In this document: one piece after another, positions 48,067-59,234 of the stretch | Layout: every line of letters starts with the position of its first letter | Position numbering within the stretch: the stretch's first letter is position 1 | Source of the DNA: Anaeramoeba flamelloides | Lineage: Eukaryota > Metamonada > Anaeramoebidae | Direction of reading: 5' to 3' | DNA: 64,000 bases | Assembly (NCBI GenBank): GCA_027625915.1 | Contig: JANTQA010000070.1 | Span: 1,121,001 to 1,185,000, forward strand | Program-made: the position numbers and the translations under genes | The notes under the pieces: model-generated | Databases searched by the model: none | What the model was told of the DNA's origin: nothing | What the model saw: only the letters and a program-made list of their open reading frames with translations

Positions 48067-50126
48067 ATGTCTGAAAAACCAAAACAAAGCAAGAAAGTGG
48101 ACAACACTTCAACCCCTGTGGATCAAGAAGCAGTAGAGTCTATTATGTCTGAAAATAGCAAAACTTTCACTCATCAAAAAAATCGAAAAAACAATCGTAG
48201 ATCATCCAGACCAAATAAAAAAAGTTTCAGTTCAAAAAACAAAAACAATAAAAAAAATCTCAAAAAAAGAGGTGGCTTCAATAATTCAACAAAACGAGGA
48301 AACAGAAAAAAAAAAGAGAAAAGAAAAGGAACTTATAAGGAAAATCGAAATAAAAATGAAATGGAAACAGAGGAAAAAGAAAAACCAAACAAACCAGACT
48401 CAAAGATTAAACGAGTTCCAAGAACCCAAAAAGAGGTTGAGGCTCGAATAATTAAATTTTTATCAAATACCAATTCCCTGAAAAGCAAAGCGATCGATCT
48501 CTGTTTTTTGTTTGATACGACGAAATCGATGGAGAAAAATAAAAAACGATGTGTCCAATTGGTTAATGAAATCATTGTAAAAATTAACGAAGAATTCTCA
48601 TCAATAAGAACTGCGTTTGTTACGTACCATGATTATGATATTCAGATCCACTGCACAGATAGCCTGGATTTTTTCCCCTCGATGATCAAGAAAAAAAAAC
48701 AAGAATTTTTTAATTCGCTCAAATATCATGGTGGGAATGACGAGCCCGAGGCCGTCATAACTGGGCTTGACAAGGCGCTCGAACTAAGCTGGCAATCGAA
48801 GAACCAAATTCTGATCCATTTTCTTGATTCTCCGTGCCACGGGCTGCAGTTCCATGCGAAGGAAATGGTTGATTTCTTCCCGAACGGCGATCCCATCAGC
48901 AAGGACGCGAAGGACGTCATTAAGGAAATGAAAAAAAGGGGCATCAAATACGTCATCTATCGTTTTGGCAAGCCTGAGAGAACAGACCGTATGATCGAGC
49001 AGTTTCGAGAATGGTATGATTTCAGAAAAATGGATTTCAAGTTAGAGGTGTACACTGAACAGCCGATTAACGCGAAGGATCAAAAAAAACAAAAAAAAAC
49101 CAAAAAGAAACGATTTGATGAAGATCAACAAAGGAACAAACGAAAAAAAAAAAAAAAAAAAAAACAGCAAATTATCAAAGGATTTTAAAATTGCTGATCG
49201 ACCCAGAGCCCGACTCGGGCTGGGGCAAAGTTGAAGAGGTCCAATTTGTTTGTGTTGATCCAAAAACAACGATCGACGACATCCTGGCGCCGCAGCCAAG
49301 AGTAAATTTTTTAACCTCGAATTCCAAGGTTCGGATCTCGAAAAGGCCCCTGGGCAAGGGCCACTTCAGGCTATGCTATCATATGGTCGACTGCCAGTAT
49401 GGCGAAAACCTGGTATGTAAAAAATTCATTGAGACACAGAAAACAGATAACCAAATTGAAGTCGCCTGCTTCAATGAAATGGTTTTGCAATACCTCTCAA
49501 AAAAGTTGGCAAAGCAATTCAATCGCACACTGCCCAAGAAATCGGTCGACTTTGTTGACAGCTTTGTTGTCAAGTTCCCCGAAAAGATCGGGAACAAGAC
49601 GGCGAATGCAGAGCCCTACCTGCAGGGCAACTACCAGAAATATTCAAACAACGGGCGCTGGAAAAACTCTGATATCATCAACTCAACAACACAGGTCTTC
49701 TCCCATTTCACGTGGTATATCACGCACCAGAAGCTGATCGTCGTGGACATACAGGGCGTAGACTACTTTTTCACAGACCCCGCGATCCACTTTGCAGACC
49801 GCAGAACATTCTCGCGATCAAACAGAGGCATGGGCGGGATCAAGGAGTTTTTTGATACCCACATATGCTCGCAGAATTGCTACGATGCCCTGCTGACTCC
49901 AACACCATGGCAAAAGGATTATGGTATAAACAAGGAGACACCAAACATGACAGTCATCAATAAGGACTACTACGAGATGCTTTGCGAAAATATCTTTTGC
50001 GCTAACAAAATTGAAATACCCGTTTTAGATTTTATCAAAAAGAAAGACCAAAACAAAAAAATCTATTGTAAAGAATGCAAAAAATCACAAAAAAATTATA
50101 AGAATATGAAGAATAAGAAAAAATAA
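48067..50126 (+). CDS. VWA-domain alpha-kinase (VwkA-like), frame-changed at a poly-A run
   Basis: This is an atypical (alpha) protein kinase with an N-terminal von Willebrand A domain, as in Dictyostelium VwkA. The first frame (48067-49188, 373 residues) has a 110-residue Lys/Asn-rich leader, then a VWA domain with a MIDAS-like DTTKSM (150-155) and GGNDEPEA (222-229). The second frame (to 50126) carries the catalytic domain: PLGKGHFRLCYHM loop, VCKK lysine, QVFSHFTWY, KLIVVDIQGV, FTDP metal-binding Asp, NRGMGG loop, and a His-x-Cys / Cys zinc site (HICSQNC). The frames meet at 22 consecutive A (49143-49164). One more A would give a single protein of about 686 residues, continuing through TANYQRILK into LIDPEPDSGWG. 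That is the expected order and size for the family. The simplest view is one gene with an assembly indel; slippage or a recent mutation are alternatives. From about 48700 the codons are unusually GC-rich. Confidence 0.88.
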
Positions 50127-50327
50127 AAACTATTTGAAACTTTAACATCCATAAATGACTTCCGGGATGAATTTGTATTTACCAACAAACTTTGTTTCAT
50201 TCTCGAGACTTTTGTTGGGCGGTTTATAAAACTGTATGAAGATGCAATTCATACCCAGAAAATAATAAAAAAAGTCTATCATTTGTTTTAAAAAAGCACA
50301 GTCGCAAAGTTTTCTAAAATATTAAGA

Positions 50328-50361
50328 CCCCCCCCCCCACACACACACACCACCACCACCA
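50328..50361 (+). repeat. C11 tract followed by (AC)n and (ACC)n
   Basis: Eleven C, then AC repeats and four ACC units, about 200 bp past the alpha-kinase stop codon. Confidence 0.9.
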
Positions 50362-52968
50362 AATAGCTGAACTGTGCGCTTTTAAGTTCAGCTTATAAAC
50401 TCTTTCGTCTGTTCTTTTTTTTAAACAGCTGTAAAGACTTTTAAATGTTTGGAATTCATTTGAAAAATGGTTTTCAAACAAAGTATATGGAAAGATTCTT
50501 TTCTTTTTTTCTTCTTTCAATCAATAATTTAATTTAATTTTTTCAATTCTTTTTTTTATTTTTTCTTCATTTTTCAAAAATAATATTACTTATTTTTGAT
50601 TTAGAATGGAGAAATAATTGTGGCATTTTTTTTTTTTGTTTGTTTTTATATTTTATTAAGGATTAAAGTATATTTTCACATTTTTTGAATTTATAATTGT
50701 ATCAACATTACCCGATTTTTCCCTTTTTTTTTTATAAATATCATAATATATTATTGGTTTTAATATAAAATATCATTGAATATCCTGTTTATGAAAAAAA
50801 TAAAAGAAGATCAGTTTGAAATCTTAAAAATTATTACATTTTTAGAAACAAATTCTATTTTTTTTTTTTTTTTTTGTAATTTTAATAACTTTATTTCAAA
50901 GATCCAGACTAATTCTTTTCAGATTTATCACAAATATAAACAAAGAATAAATTAATCCAATAAAATTGGATTTTTCTATATTTTTTTTTTAAATGAATAT
51001 TTTTTCAAACCAAATATCTGTGTTTATTGTTTTGATTTGGAAACAACCACATAGTTATAATCTGAGTTTGGTCTGGAAGAATGAAAAAAATGATGTTGAT
51101 CTAAGTGGTGAAAGATGATGTTGAGGAGTTTGAAGAACGACTTTTAATATCTTCTTAGCACCAGAACAACCTCATTATTTTGAGTCTGGAAGGAGAACCA
51201 AAACAAAGAATTATAAAAGGCGATTGTTGAACAAATGAAACAATACGAGAGGCTATTTATTTTTTCAACTTAGGATTTAACTTGTCAAAACAAAAAACGA
51301 ACCAAACAAATTTAACCTAAACAACTAATTTGTTATTTTTTAATTATACTTTGAAGAACAAGTTCTTCAAAGGATCCCATTCTTACAATGTAGTTAGGAA
51401 AAACATTGAAGTTAAATTTTAAATTTTCATAATTGTTGACAAAACTTGGTTTAAATTTTACAGAGATAATAGAGATCACAAATCCTTTCAAGGAGTTGTA
51501 TCTCTTCTTTTCTTACCCATTTGCCAGTTAATTCTTGAAAACGCTCTTACTTAAAAATCTACATGAACCTGGTGTTATTAACAATGTATCATTTTTGAAA
51601 ATTCCTCGAAAAATTTCTTGAATTGACATAGTTAAAAAAATGTTTTTATTTTTTTTTTTTTTATAAAAATTTATTTTTTTTTGACTTTTGAAATCTCTTT
51701 GATTAATTTGGTCTATTTTCTCCTTTTTTCTTGAATTTCAAAAGAAGAGAACACACAAAATAGTTTTTTTTTTACAAATGATATTGCCATTTTTCCGAAA
51801 TGAGAAAAAAAAAATGTTGTATATTGAAATTGTTTTCAATGAAAAAATTGAATTTATTCTTTTTACAAACATTTCCGAAAATTATCAAGAACTTTTTTTT
51901 TTTAGAATTTCTTGAACAAGTATTTTGGTTACTTTGACCAAAATATGTGAATAATTGATTTGAAATTGAGACATTCACAAATATCACTGTTATCAATTAA
52001 ATAAAGTCGCAAAAATATAAGGTTAAAGTACTCTTCTAAAATAACTTTAAATATCATATTTTAAGTCATTTTTATTAGTAAAATACTACTTATATATCTA
52101 GATTAGAATTGGAAATAAGAAGATCAGAAAATTTTCAAACTTTATCTAATAATACAACAAATCCTCAAAATCTTTGAAAAAAATCTACAATGCTATCTGA
52201 AACTTTTAAGTGAAATAATCTCTTTATTATCTTTAGTTATCAAAAATTATTTACTTAAATTTTCTCCGAGAAAAAGGTTATGTTTAGAAAAAATAAATAG
52301 CATCTTTATAACAAAAATATTGTTTATATTGTGATTTTTTAAAATAAAAATTATTATAAAAAATTTATTCTTTTAGAAAATTTCAAATTTTTTATAAATT
52401 ATTTATTTTTAAATAATTTAGTTAAAAAAATTAAAATTGAGAATATTTAATACCAATTTTTTAAAAAAATGTTTTTTAAAGATAATTATATAATTTAAAA
52501 CAGTTTTATATTCTGTTATTGATGGTAAAACATTTATAACAAGATGTATTATGTATTTTTTTTATTGTATTATTGTTTTTTAATATCCTTAATTTATCAG
52601 ACCTTATAGACATGGATTCAAAAATTATAACTGACTTTATTTTGTAAATGGAACTTTTTTTGAGGGTTTATCCTGTATTCTTATGAAAAAAAACAATTTC
52701 AAATTTTTGGATCAGTGTCATTTTTTCTAATTTTGTAAATTTTTGTTTTGCTTTTTATTTACTTTTTTTTCTTTTTTTTTGAATTTTCGTTACTTTTTTT
52801 TAAAAAAAAGATAAGGTGGAAAAAAATTGATCTTTCAAAAGATAAATAATAATTAAGAAAATAACAACTATGTGATGTCTTTTATTATGAAATACATTAT
52901 TAGTAAACAATCTTGTTATTATCTTTTATTCAGTGAAAGTTCAGTTAATAAAAAATCGGTAAGGCTCA

Positions 52969-53162
52969 TTTCAAAAATTGTGACAAATTTTTGTTTTAGT
53001 TTTTGGTTTTATTATTTTTAATTTTAAAATAACAGGTTTTTATAAATTTAGAATCATTTAAAAGTGAATTACATATCAAATATAATTATTGATTCTTCTT
53101 CAATACCTAAGGATATATTTTTTTTCTTAATTTATTATTTCAGGCGAGTCACAATTTTTAAA
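52969..53162. mobile_element. Inverted-repeat element (copy 2, reverse of 34475-34672)
   Basis: It is bounded by TTTCAAAAATTGTGAC on the left and GCGAGTCACAATTTTTAAAA on the right. The interior blocks AGTTTTTGGTTTTATT, TTTATAAATTTAGAAT and AAAAGTGAATTACA match copy 1 in reverse complement. Homology continues left to about 52929 (CAGTGAAAGTTCAGTTAAT). Confidence 0.72.
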
Positions 53163-53397
53163 ATCAAGTTAATATTTCAGTGTACCATATATAATAAGAG
53201 TTTAACATATTACAAAATTTAATAACTTCTTTTAACATAAAAAAATATATTATAAAAATTGTTTATTGTATTATAAGATGTTATAGGTGATTTTATTAAT
53301 ATTTCAATCAGTTTCTTTCAATTTTTATAACAGTTTCAACATTTATAACATGTTTTAATTACATTTTAAAAACCGATATTACATACTTGAAACAGAT

Positions 53398-53424
<27 letters not shown>
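53398..53424 (+). repeat. (TA)n microsatellite
   Basis: About 13 uninterrupted TA units. Confidence 0.9.
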
Positions 53425-53428
<4 letters not shown>

Positions 53429-54216
53429 GGAGCAATAAAATAATTTTCTCAGAATTCCAATATACTTTAATTTTAATATATATCATGACACTAATCCCAT
53501 AATAATAAATCCAAAAAACTCAAAAAAGGAAACACAAGTTTTGGACAGTTCGATATTTGAACTTTTAAATTGAGATTATTTCTTGCAATTATCTTATTTC
53601 AATTCTGAAAAATCTTTGATTAAGGATTCTTAGGTCACCATATATTATCAGTCCGTAACACAAAAAAAACATTCAAAACAAATAAATAGAAAACACAAAT
53701 TACAATCGATTTCATTGAATAGTCTAATCAGGTAAAATAAAGTAGACAATGAAGCGACAATTTTTTCCGATTTTATTCTTCAATAACCAGCCAAATTAGC
53801 ACAAACACTCAAAAGTCTCACATAAAGAAAATGAACACTTTATTGAAATCTATTACTGGTGTTGTTCGGAAAAACACTTAATGAAAAGACATTTTTACCC
53901 TTTTACAACAAACAAGTCTTTGAAAAAACAAACAAACCAACCCTCAATTTTTTCAAAACATTTCGTTCTGAGGTTAGTTTGCTTGGGTATTTTATTGAAA
54001 ATAGAAAATGGAAAAAGATAAATACAAAAAAAGCCAAATTGATTCAGGTTCAAAAATACAAAAAATAAAAAGTAGTCTTTCACCAAGAAAAAGGCCGATT
54101 CCTTATATCATCACACACTCCTCCAAACAAACAAACAAAACATTACCTGAGTTATGTAGAGTATTGTAATTGAAAACAAACCCATTTTTCGTTTTTTTGA
54201 ACTAAATAATCTCTTT

Positions 54217-54220
54217 TTTA

Positions 54221-54251
<31 letters not shown>
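54217..54251 (+). promoter_or_regulatory. T tract just upstream of the huntingtin start
   Basis: A nearly pure T run ends 18 bases before the ATG at 54270. Long T runs before start codons are common in very A+T-rich amoebae and are usually read as core-promoter context. Here that role is inferred from position only. Confidence 0.35.
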
Positions 54252-54269
54252 GTCTAAATTATTTAATTA

Positions 54270-57200
54270 ATGAACAAACAAAAATGTATTCAAATTCTAG
54301 AACAAAGAAGAACAAACCAAGCCAATGATCAAATAAATGTTAGCAATGTAATTCTTGCATGTAAGACATTATCAGAAACACTAACAACCAAATTAATCAA
54401 AACGTGGCTGAGGAACATCGATCTCAAAAAGAAGAATCAGCATAGCAAAAAACTCAATGAAACACTGTACCCACTGCTCTTAGCTTGTGACGATCGATCT
54501 TCCGATATACGGATTGTTGCAAGCAATAGCATTTTATTAATAATCCATAAAACGAAGCACATCTGTTCGGATTATCTTTTTAATTTCCTTGTTCGATCAT
54601 TAACCTCTTTAAACTGTACCCCAAGACCGACACAGCTGGTTTTAAAATTATTACCGGAAATTGTAATTAACGTTTCGCAGCAGGTCTTGGCAAAGGTTTC
54701 GAACAATTTTTGGCAGCTTTACCCACACATCTTGGAATCTGAAAGCGGGATCATTGCGAGCGGCCTCTTGAATAAGAAATTTTACAAGCTTTATCGCTTA
54801 TTCGGTATCCGTTTAGGGATTGACCAAAAGACAGAGATTTTGCTGTCCTTGGTAATACGCCTACAGGATCCCGACTCAGAATGGAGGCGTGCGTGCGCGC
54901 ATTCCCTGTGCTTAATTTGTCGGCATTGCAACTATTCCCAGTCTGTACCACAGGCGCTGGGCTTTCTCTTCCATACGGCGTCCTGTATCAATCCTTTAAA
55001 TAGTGAAAAAACTCGCAAGCAAAAGAAATTTCAAATCAATTACAACCATAATTGGTTTCTTGGCTCCCTAAAAACAACCTCCTTGTTTATTAAACAGTTT
55101 ACAACAGACATGTGCTTCAAGCCATTCACAGTCTCAATTTGGGACTATTCTTGGTCCTTTATCATTTCTCAGAATAGCAACATTAAAACTTCTGTTCGTG
55201 CTATTGCTTTTGAAAATATATTGTCTTTGATCCAGTATTGCTTTGTTGACGAAATCAAAGAAAAATATAAGGATCCAAAATTTTTGAATCACTTAAAAGC
55301 AATTGCCTTCCAAAAAAAGAATTCAAAAGAGAAAAACGCAATCGTCAACGAAGTTTCATTACGAGTTTTAGCAATTTCTGTGCTTTTAAAAACAATGCAT
55401 TATTATCCTTTTGAAATTATCAAAATTTTAATACCTCCCAAGTGGCTAATTAATTCGAAATTGCGAGACAATCAAAATGAGAAAATACAAGAAAAAGAAA
55501 ATGGCAATAACAATAGAAAGGAAATAAAACAACAAGCACAGGAAATAAAAGATGAGCAATTAAAACAAAGACAGGAAACAAATACAAATGAAACAGAAAC
55601 AGAAACAGAAAAAAACAAAGAAATCAAAAATGAGTTAAACAAAGAACAAGGACAAGTGAAAGAGAAAGAGCAACAAAATGAAAATGAAAACGAAAAAGAA
55701 CCTGAAAAAGAAAAAGAACAAGAACAAGAGCAAATGACAAATGATTTAACTCTAGTAGATTTAATTAAAAAAGGAGATCCACAACTCCGAAAAAGGGCAT
55801 GTACTGCTATTGCATTGGTTATTAAAAGTAATCTCGAAACCTATTTAAATGAAACGTCAGTAATTGAAACTTTTGAATTATATGAACAAATGTTAGAAAA
55901 AAAAATATTAAGGAAATCTGTTTTTGAATCCTTAAAAATAATCATTAAAAATTTATCACAATCCTATTCTTCAAAGCCATATTTTAATAGTATAATTACT
56001 AAATCACAGTCATTTTTAATTAATAGAACAAATGAAATAGGACCACTAATCAAAGCTTCAATTATTGAAATATTATCAAAATATGTTATTTATTTTAATT
56101 TTGAAAAGAATCAGCAATTTATCAAAAAAATCTTAACAATCTTTTTGGAAATAGGTAGTAACTGTGAAGATGATAAAGTAAAAAAAGCTTTAGTTGTAGA
56201 ATTTACAAAGATCATATTAAAAAACCAAACCAATTCAATGATCAATTGGACCACAAATAATTTATTAAGAATCTTAACCAGCCTGTCAATCAAATTTGAT
56301 CAAAAAATAGCTTGGAATATTCTGTATGAAATATTAAAAAATCCCAAATTAAAAAAAAAATATCGTAAAAATATTATTTTAGATTTTTTCCCAATAACAC
56401 TTGATCAATTAGATGAAGAGGTTTTTATTTTAAACCATGATCGACATATTTGCCTACTTCAATTACTTGGCTTGATGATTTCTCATAAAATACCATTTTT
56501 TTTAGAAAAGAATAATAAAATTTATACCATTGGCAAGCTGGAAATAATATTCCAGCATATAATTCGTGTTTTATGGATTTCTTCAGATTTAATATTTGAA
56601 TGTAATCTTCAGAAAAAGGTGAAGAAGGATTCTAAAAAAAAAACTCAGCAAAATAAAAAAGTGAAAACTCCGAAAAAAAAAACGTCTTCGCGTTTTGATA
56701 TTAATAAATTTGTTGAACAATTATTATCAAATTCTGACAATAAAAATTTTATTTCGAATAACAATAGCACAGCCGTTAATACATTCCTTGCAACATTGCA
56801 GATGCCAAAATCCCCAAGAACACCATTTAATAACAGCAATGGTAATAAGCAATTTCAAAATACAAAAGAAAAAGAAAATAATAAAAAAAGGGGGAAAGGG
56901 AAAGGGAAAGGGAAAGGGAAAGGGAAAGGGAAACAAAAGGGGAAGAGAAAGGGTGTGAATAAAGATGATGTACAAAATAACAAAAAAGAGCAAAAAGAGG
57001 ATGGACAAGAACAAGATCAAGATCAAGAGTTATCCTCTGACCGAGAGAAAGAGAAAGAAATTAAAAATAAAAATGATTATAGAAAAGAACAAGAAAATAC
57101 ATTAAAAACTTTACAAAATAAAGAAAATGAACCTGAAAATCGAAATGAAAATCTTGATAAGAGCAATTTTTATGTTAATTTAAATAATTCACAAATATTA

Positions 57201-59138
57201 GTTCAAAGTAACATAATAAATAAGACGAAATATAATTATCAAAAATTAATTTTTTTAAAAAAAGAATTACTCTTTACTCCAAAGAAAATAAGGAATTATT
57301 CAAATTCGCCATTGTATATTAAATTATTACATAAATTATCAGAAACAAAGCAAATTGGGTTTGAAAACATCGATCAAAATAATAACCAATTTTTTATTTT
57401 ACAAAAGGAATGTTTAAAATTATTAAATATACTTTTACCAAAATTTGGATTTTCCATTCTTTGGCATTGGAATATATTAACTGATTTGATGCTAATTTAT
57501 CTAGATTTAGAACCTAACCAGAGTAGTAAAATTGTTTCAACCTTAATTTGTACAATTTTAGACAAATTTTCAACAAAAAAGACTTTTTTGTTTACATTCA
57601 TTAGACAAATAAACCCCTTACTAAACAAATTAATATCGAAAGGGAAATTAGTAAATTTGAAAATTCAAAGTAATATAATCTTTTCAATTTGTAAAATAAT
57701 CAAATATTCACACAGCAATATTCAAGAGATCCATCAAATCTATAACAAAACATTACAAAACATAATATATACAAAAAAATTCTTCAGAATCAAAAACAAA
57801 AATAAAAAAATTAAAATTAAAACCAAATTAATTTTATTGTCCTTTTGTAAATTAGTCAAAAAAATAAACCAAATACAAGACAAATTATTAACGATCAATA
57901 ATATTATGGATATTTTTAAATTCTTAATCAATTGTAAACTTGATAAAACTACAAAAAAGTCTTTAAAATTACTTTCAAAATGTCTGTTCAATTCCAAAAT
58001 AATATTTATTGATAAAAAAAAAAACACCTACAATCAATTCCATTATCAATTGTTAAATATTCTATTATCAAAGCCCCAGAATATCAAATTGATAAAAATA
58101 TTAAATATAATTTTAAAAAATACAAAGGAAAATTTGGAAATTAAAGAAGAAATAACCTTTTTTGTTAACCATTCAATAGTTACCTTAAAAAAAATAAAAA
58201 TGGGGTTGCAACAAGATTTAATAACCTTTTTTAAAAACCATTATACTAATATCCAAATTTTTGAACAATTATGTATAATTTTTACAATTAATTTTGAAAA
58301 TATTTTTTTTAAAATGGATTTAATTAAAACATTAATTTATTCATTAAATTTGTTTTCAATTTTTCAAAAAAAAGAAAAAATACAATATATAATTAATCAA
58401 TTATTTACTTTATTATTAGATTTTTTAAATTATTTAATTAATAATTATTTCAATAACAATTTATTAAAAAATAATAAAATTGATGATGACAATAACAATG
58501 ACAATATCAACATCAGTAATAATTACGACGACAACGACGAAGACGAAGACGACGACAATAACAATGACAATGATGTTAACAAAAATAGTGAAAATATTAA
58601 TGAATTAATAACAAATTATGAAAAGATTACTAATTTTTTAAATATATTTTTTTTATTAAAAGATCATTTTAAAGATTTAAATAATGATTTAAAATTAATT
58701 TTAAATCAAATTTTAGAAAAATATTTGATATTAATTTATAATTTAAAACAATTATACTTTTTAAATAATAATTTAATTAAAATTATTAATTTAATTTTAA
58801 TTATATTCTCAAAAATTAATTTTAATGATAATAATTTTTGGTTAAAAATTTTTGATTTAAATTTCCCCTCAAATGATATTGAAATAATTTTACAACAACT
58901 ATGTAAAAACAATAATTTAACAAAGTTATTTGAAAATTCTGATTTTTTTAAAAAGAATTTCTAAAATATCTATTAACTAATAATTATTTATTAAATTTTT
59001 TTTAATAATAATTTAATTAAAAATAATAATATTTTGAATTTAATTAAAAAATATTTGATAAAAATAAATTTTCAATTATTAAATTATACTGAATCAAAAA
59101 AAATCATTGAAATTATATGTTTATTTCCAATTAATGCC

Positions 59139-59188
<50 letters not shown>

Positions 59189-59189
59189 G

Positions 59190-59234
<45 letters not shown>

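Larger units (their letters stand above)
50127..54269. other. Intergenic, alpha-kinase to huntingtin
   Basis: This is 4.1 kb without a supported gene. It contains a poly-C plus (AC)n/(ACC)n tract at 50328-50361, the second copy of the 198-bp inverted-repeat element at 52969-53162 and a 27-bp (TA)n at 53398-53424. The short open frame at 53859-54068 overlaps what is probably the huntingtin promoter/5' UTR and has no recognisable motif. Confidence 0.5.

Noticed and set aside
49191-50126. A separate stand-alone alpha-kinase gene starting at 49191
   Set aside because: The frame has no ATG start there (it begins at TTG), stays open upstream through the A run, and the VWA-kinase order is that of one known family.
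53859-54068. 69-codon frame upstream of huntingtin
   Set aside because: It has a non-ATG start, overlaps an antisense frame and lacks any motif; it is likely promoter or 5' UTR.
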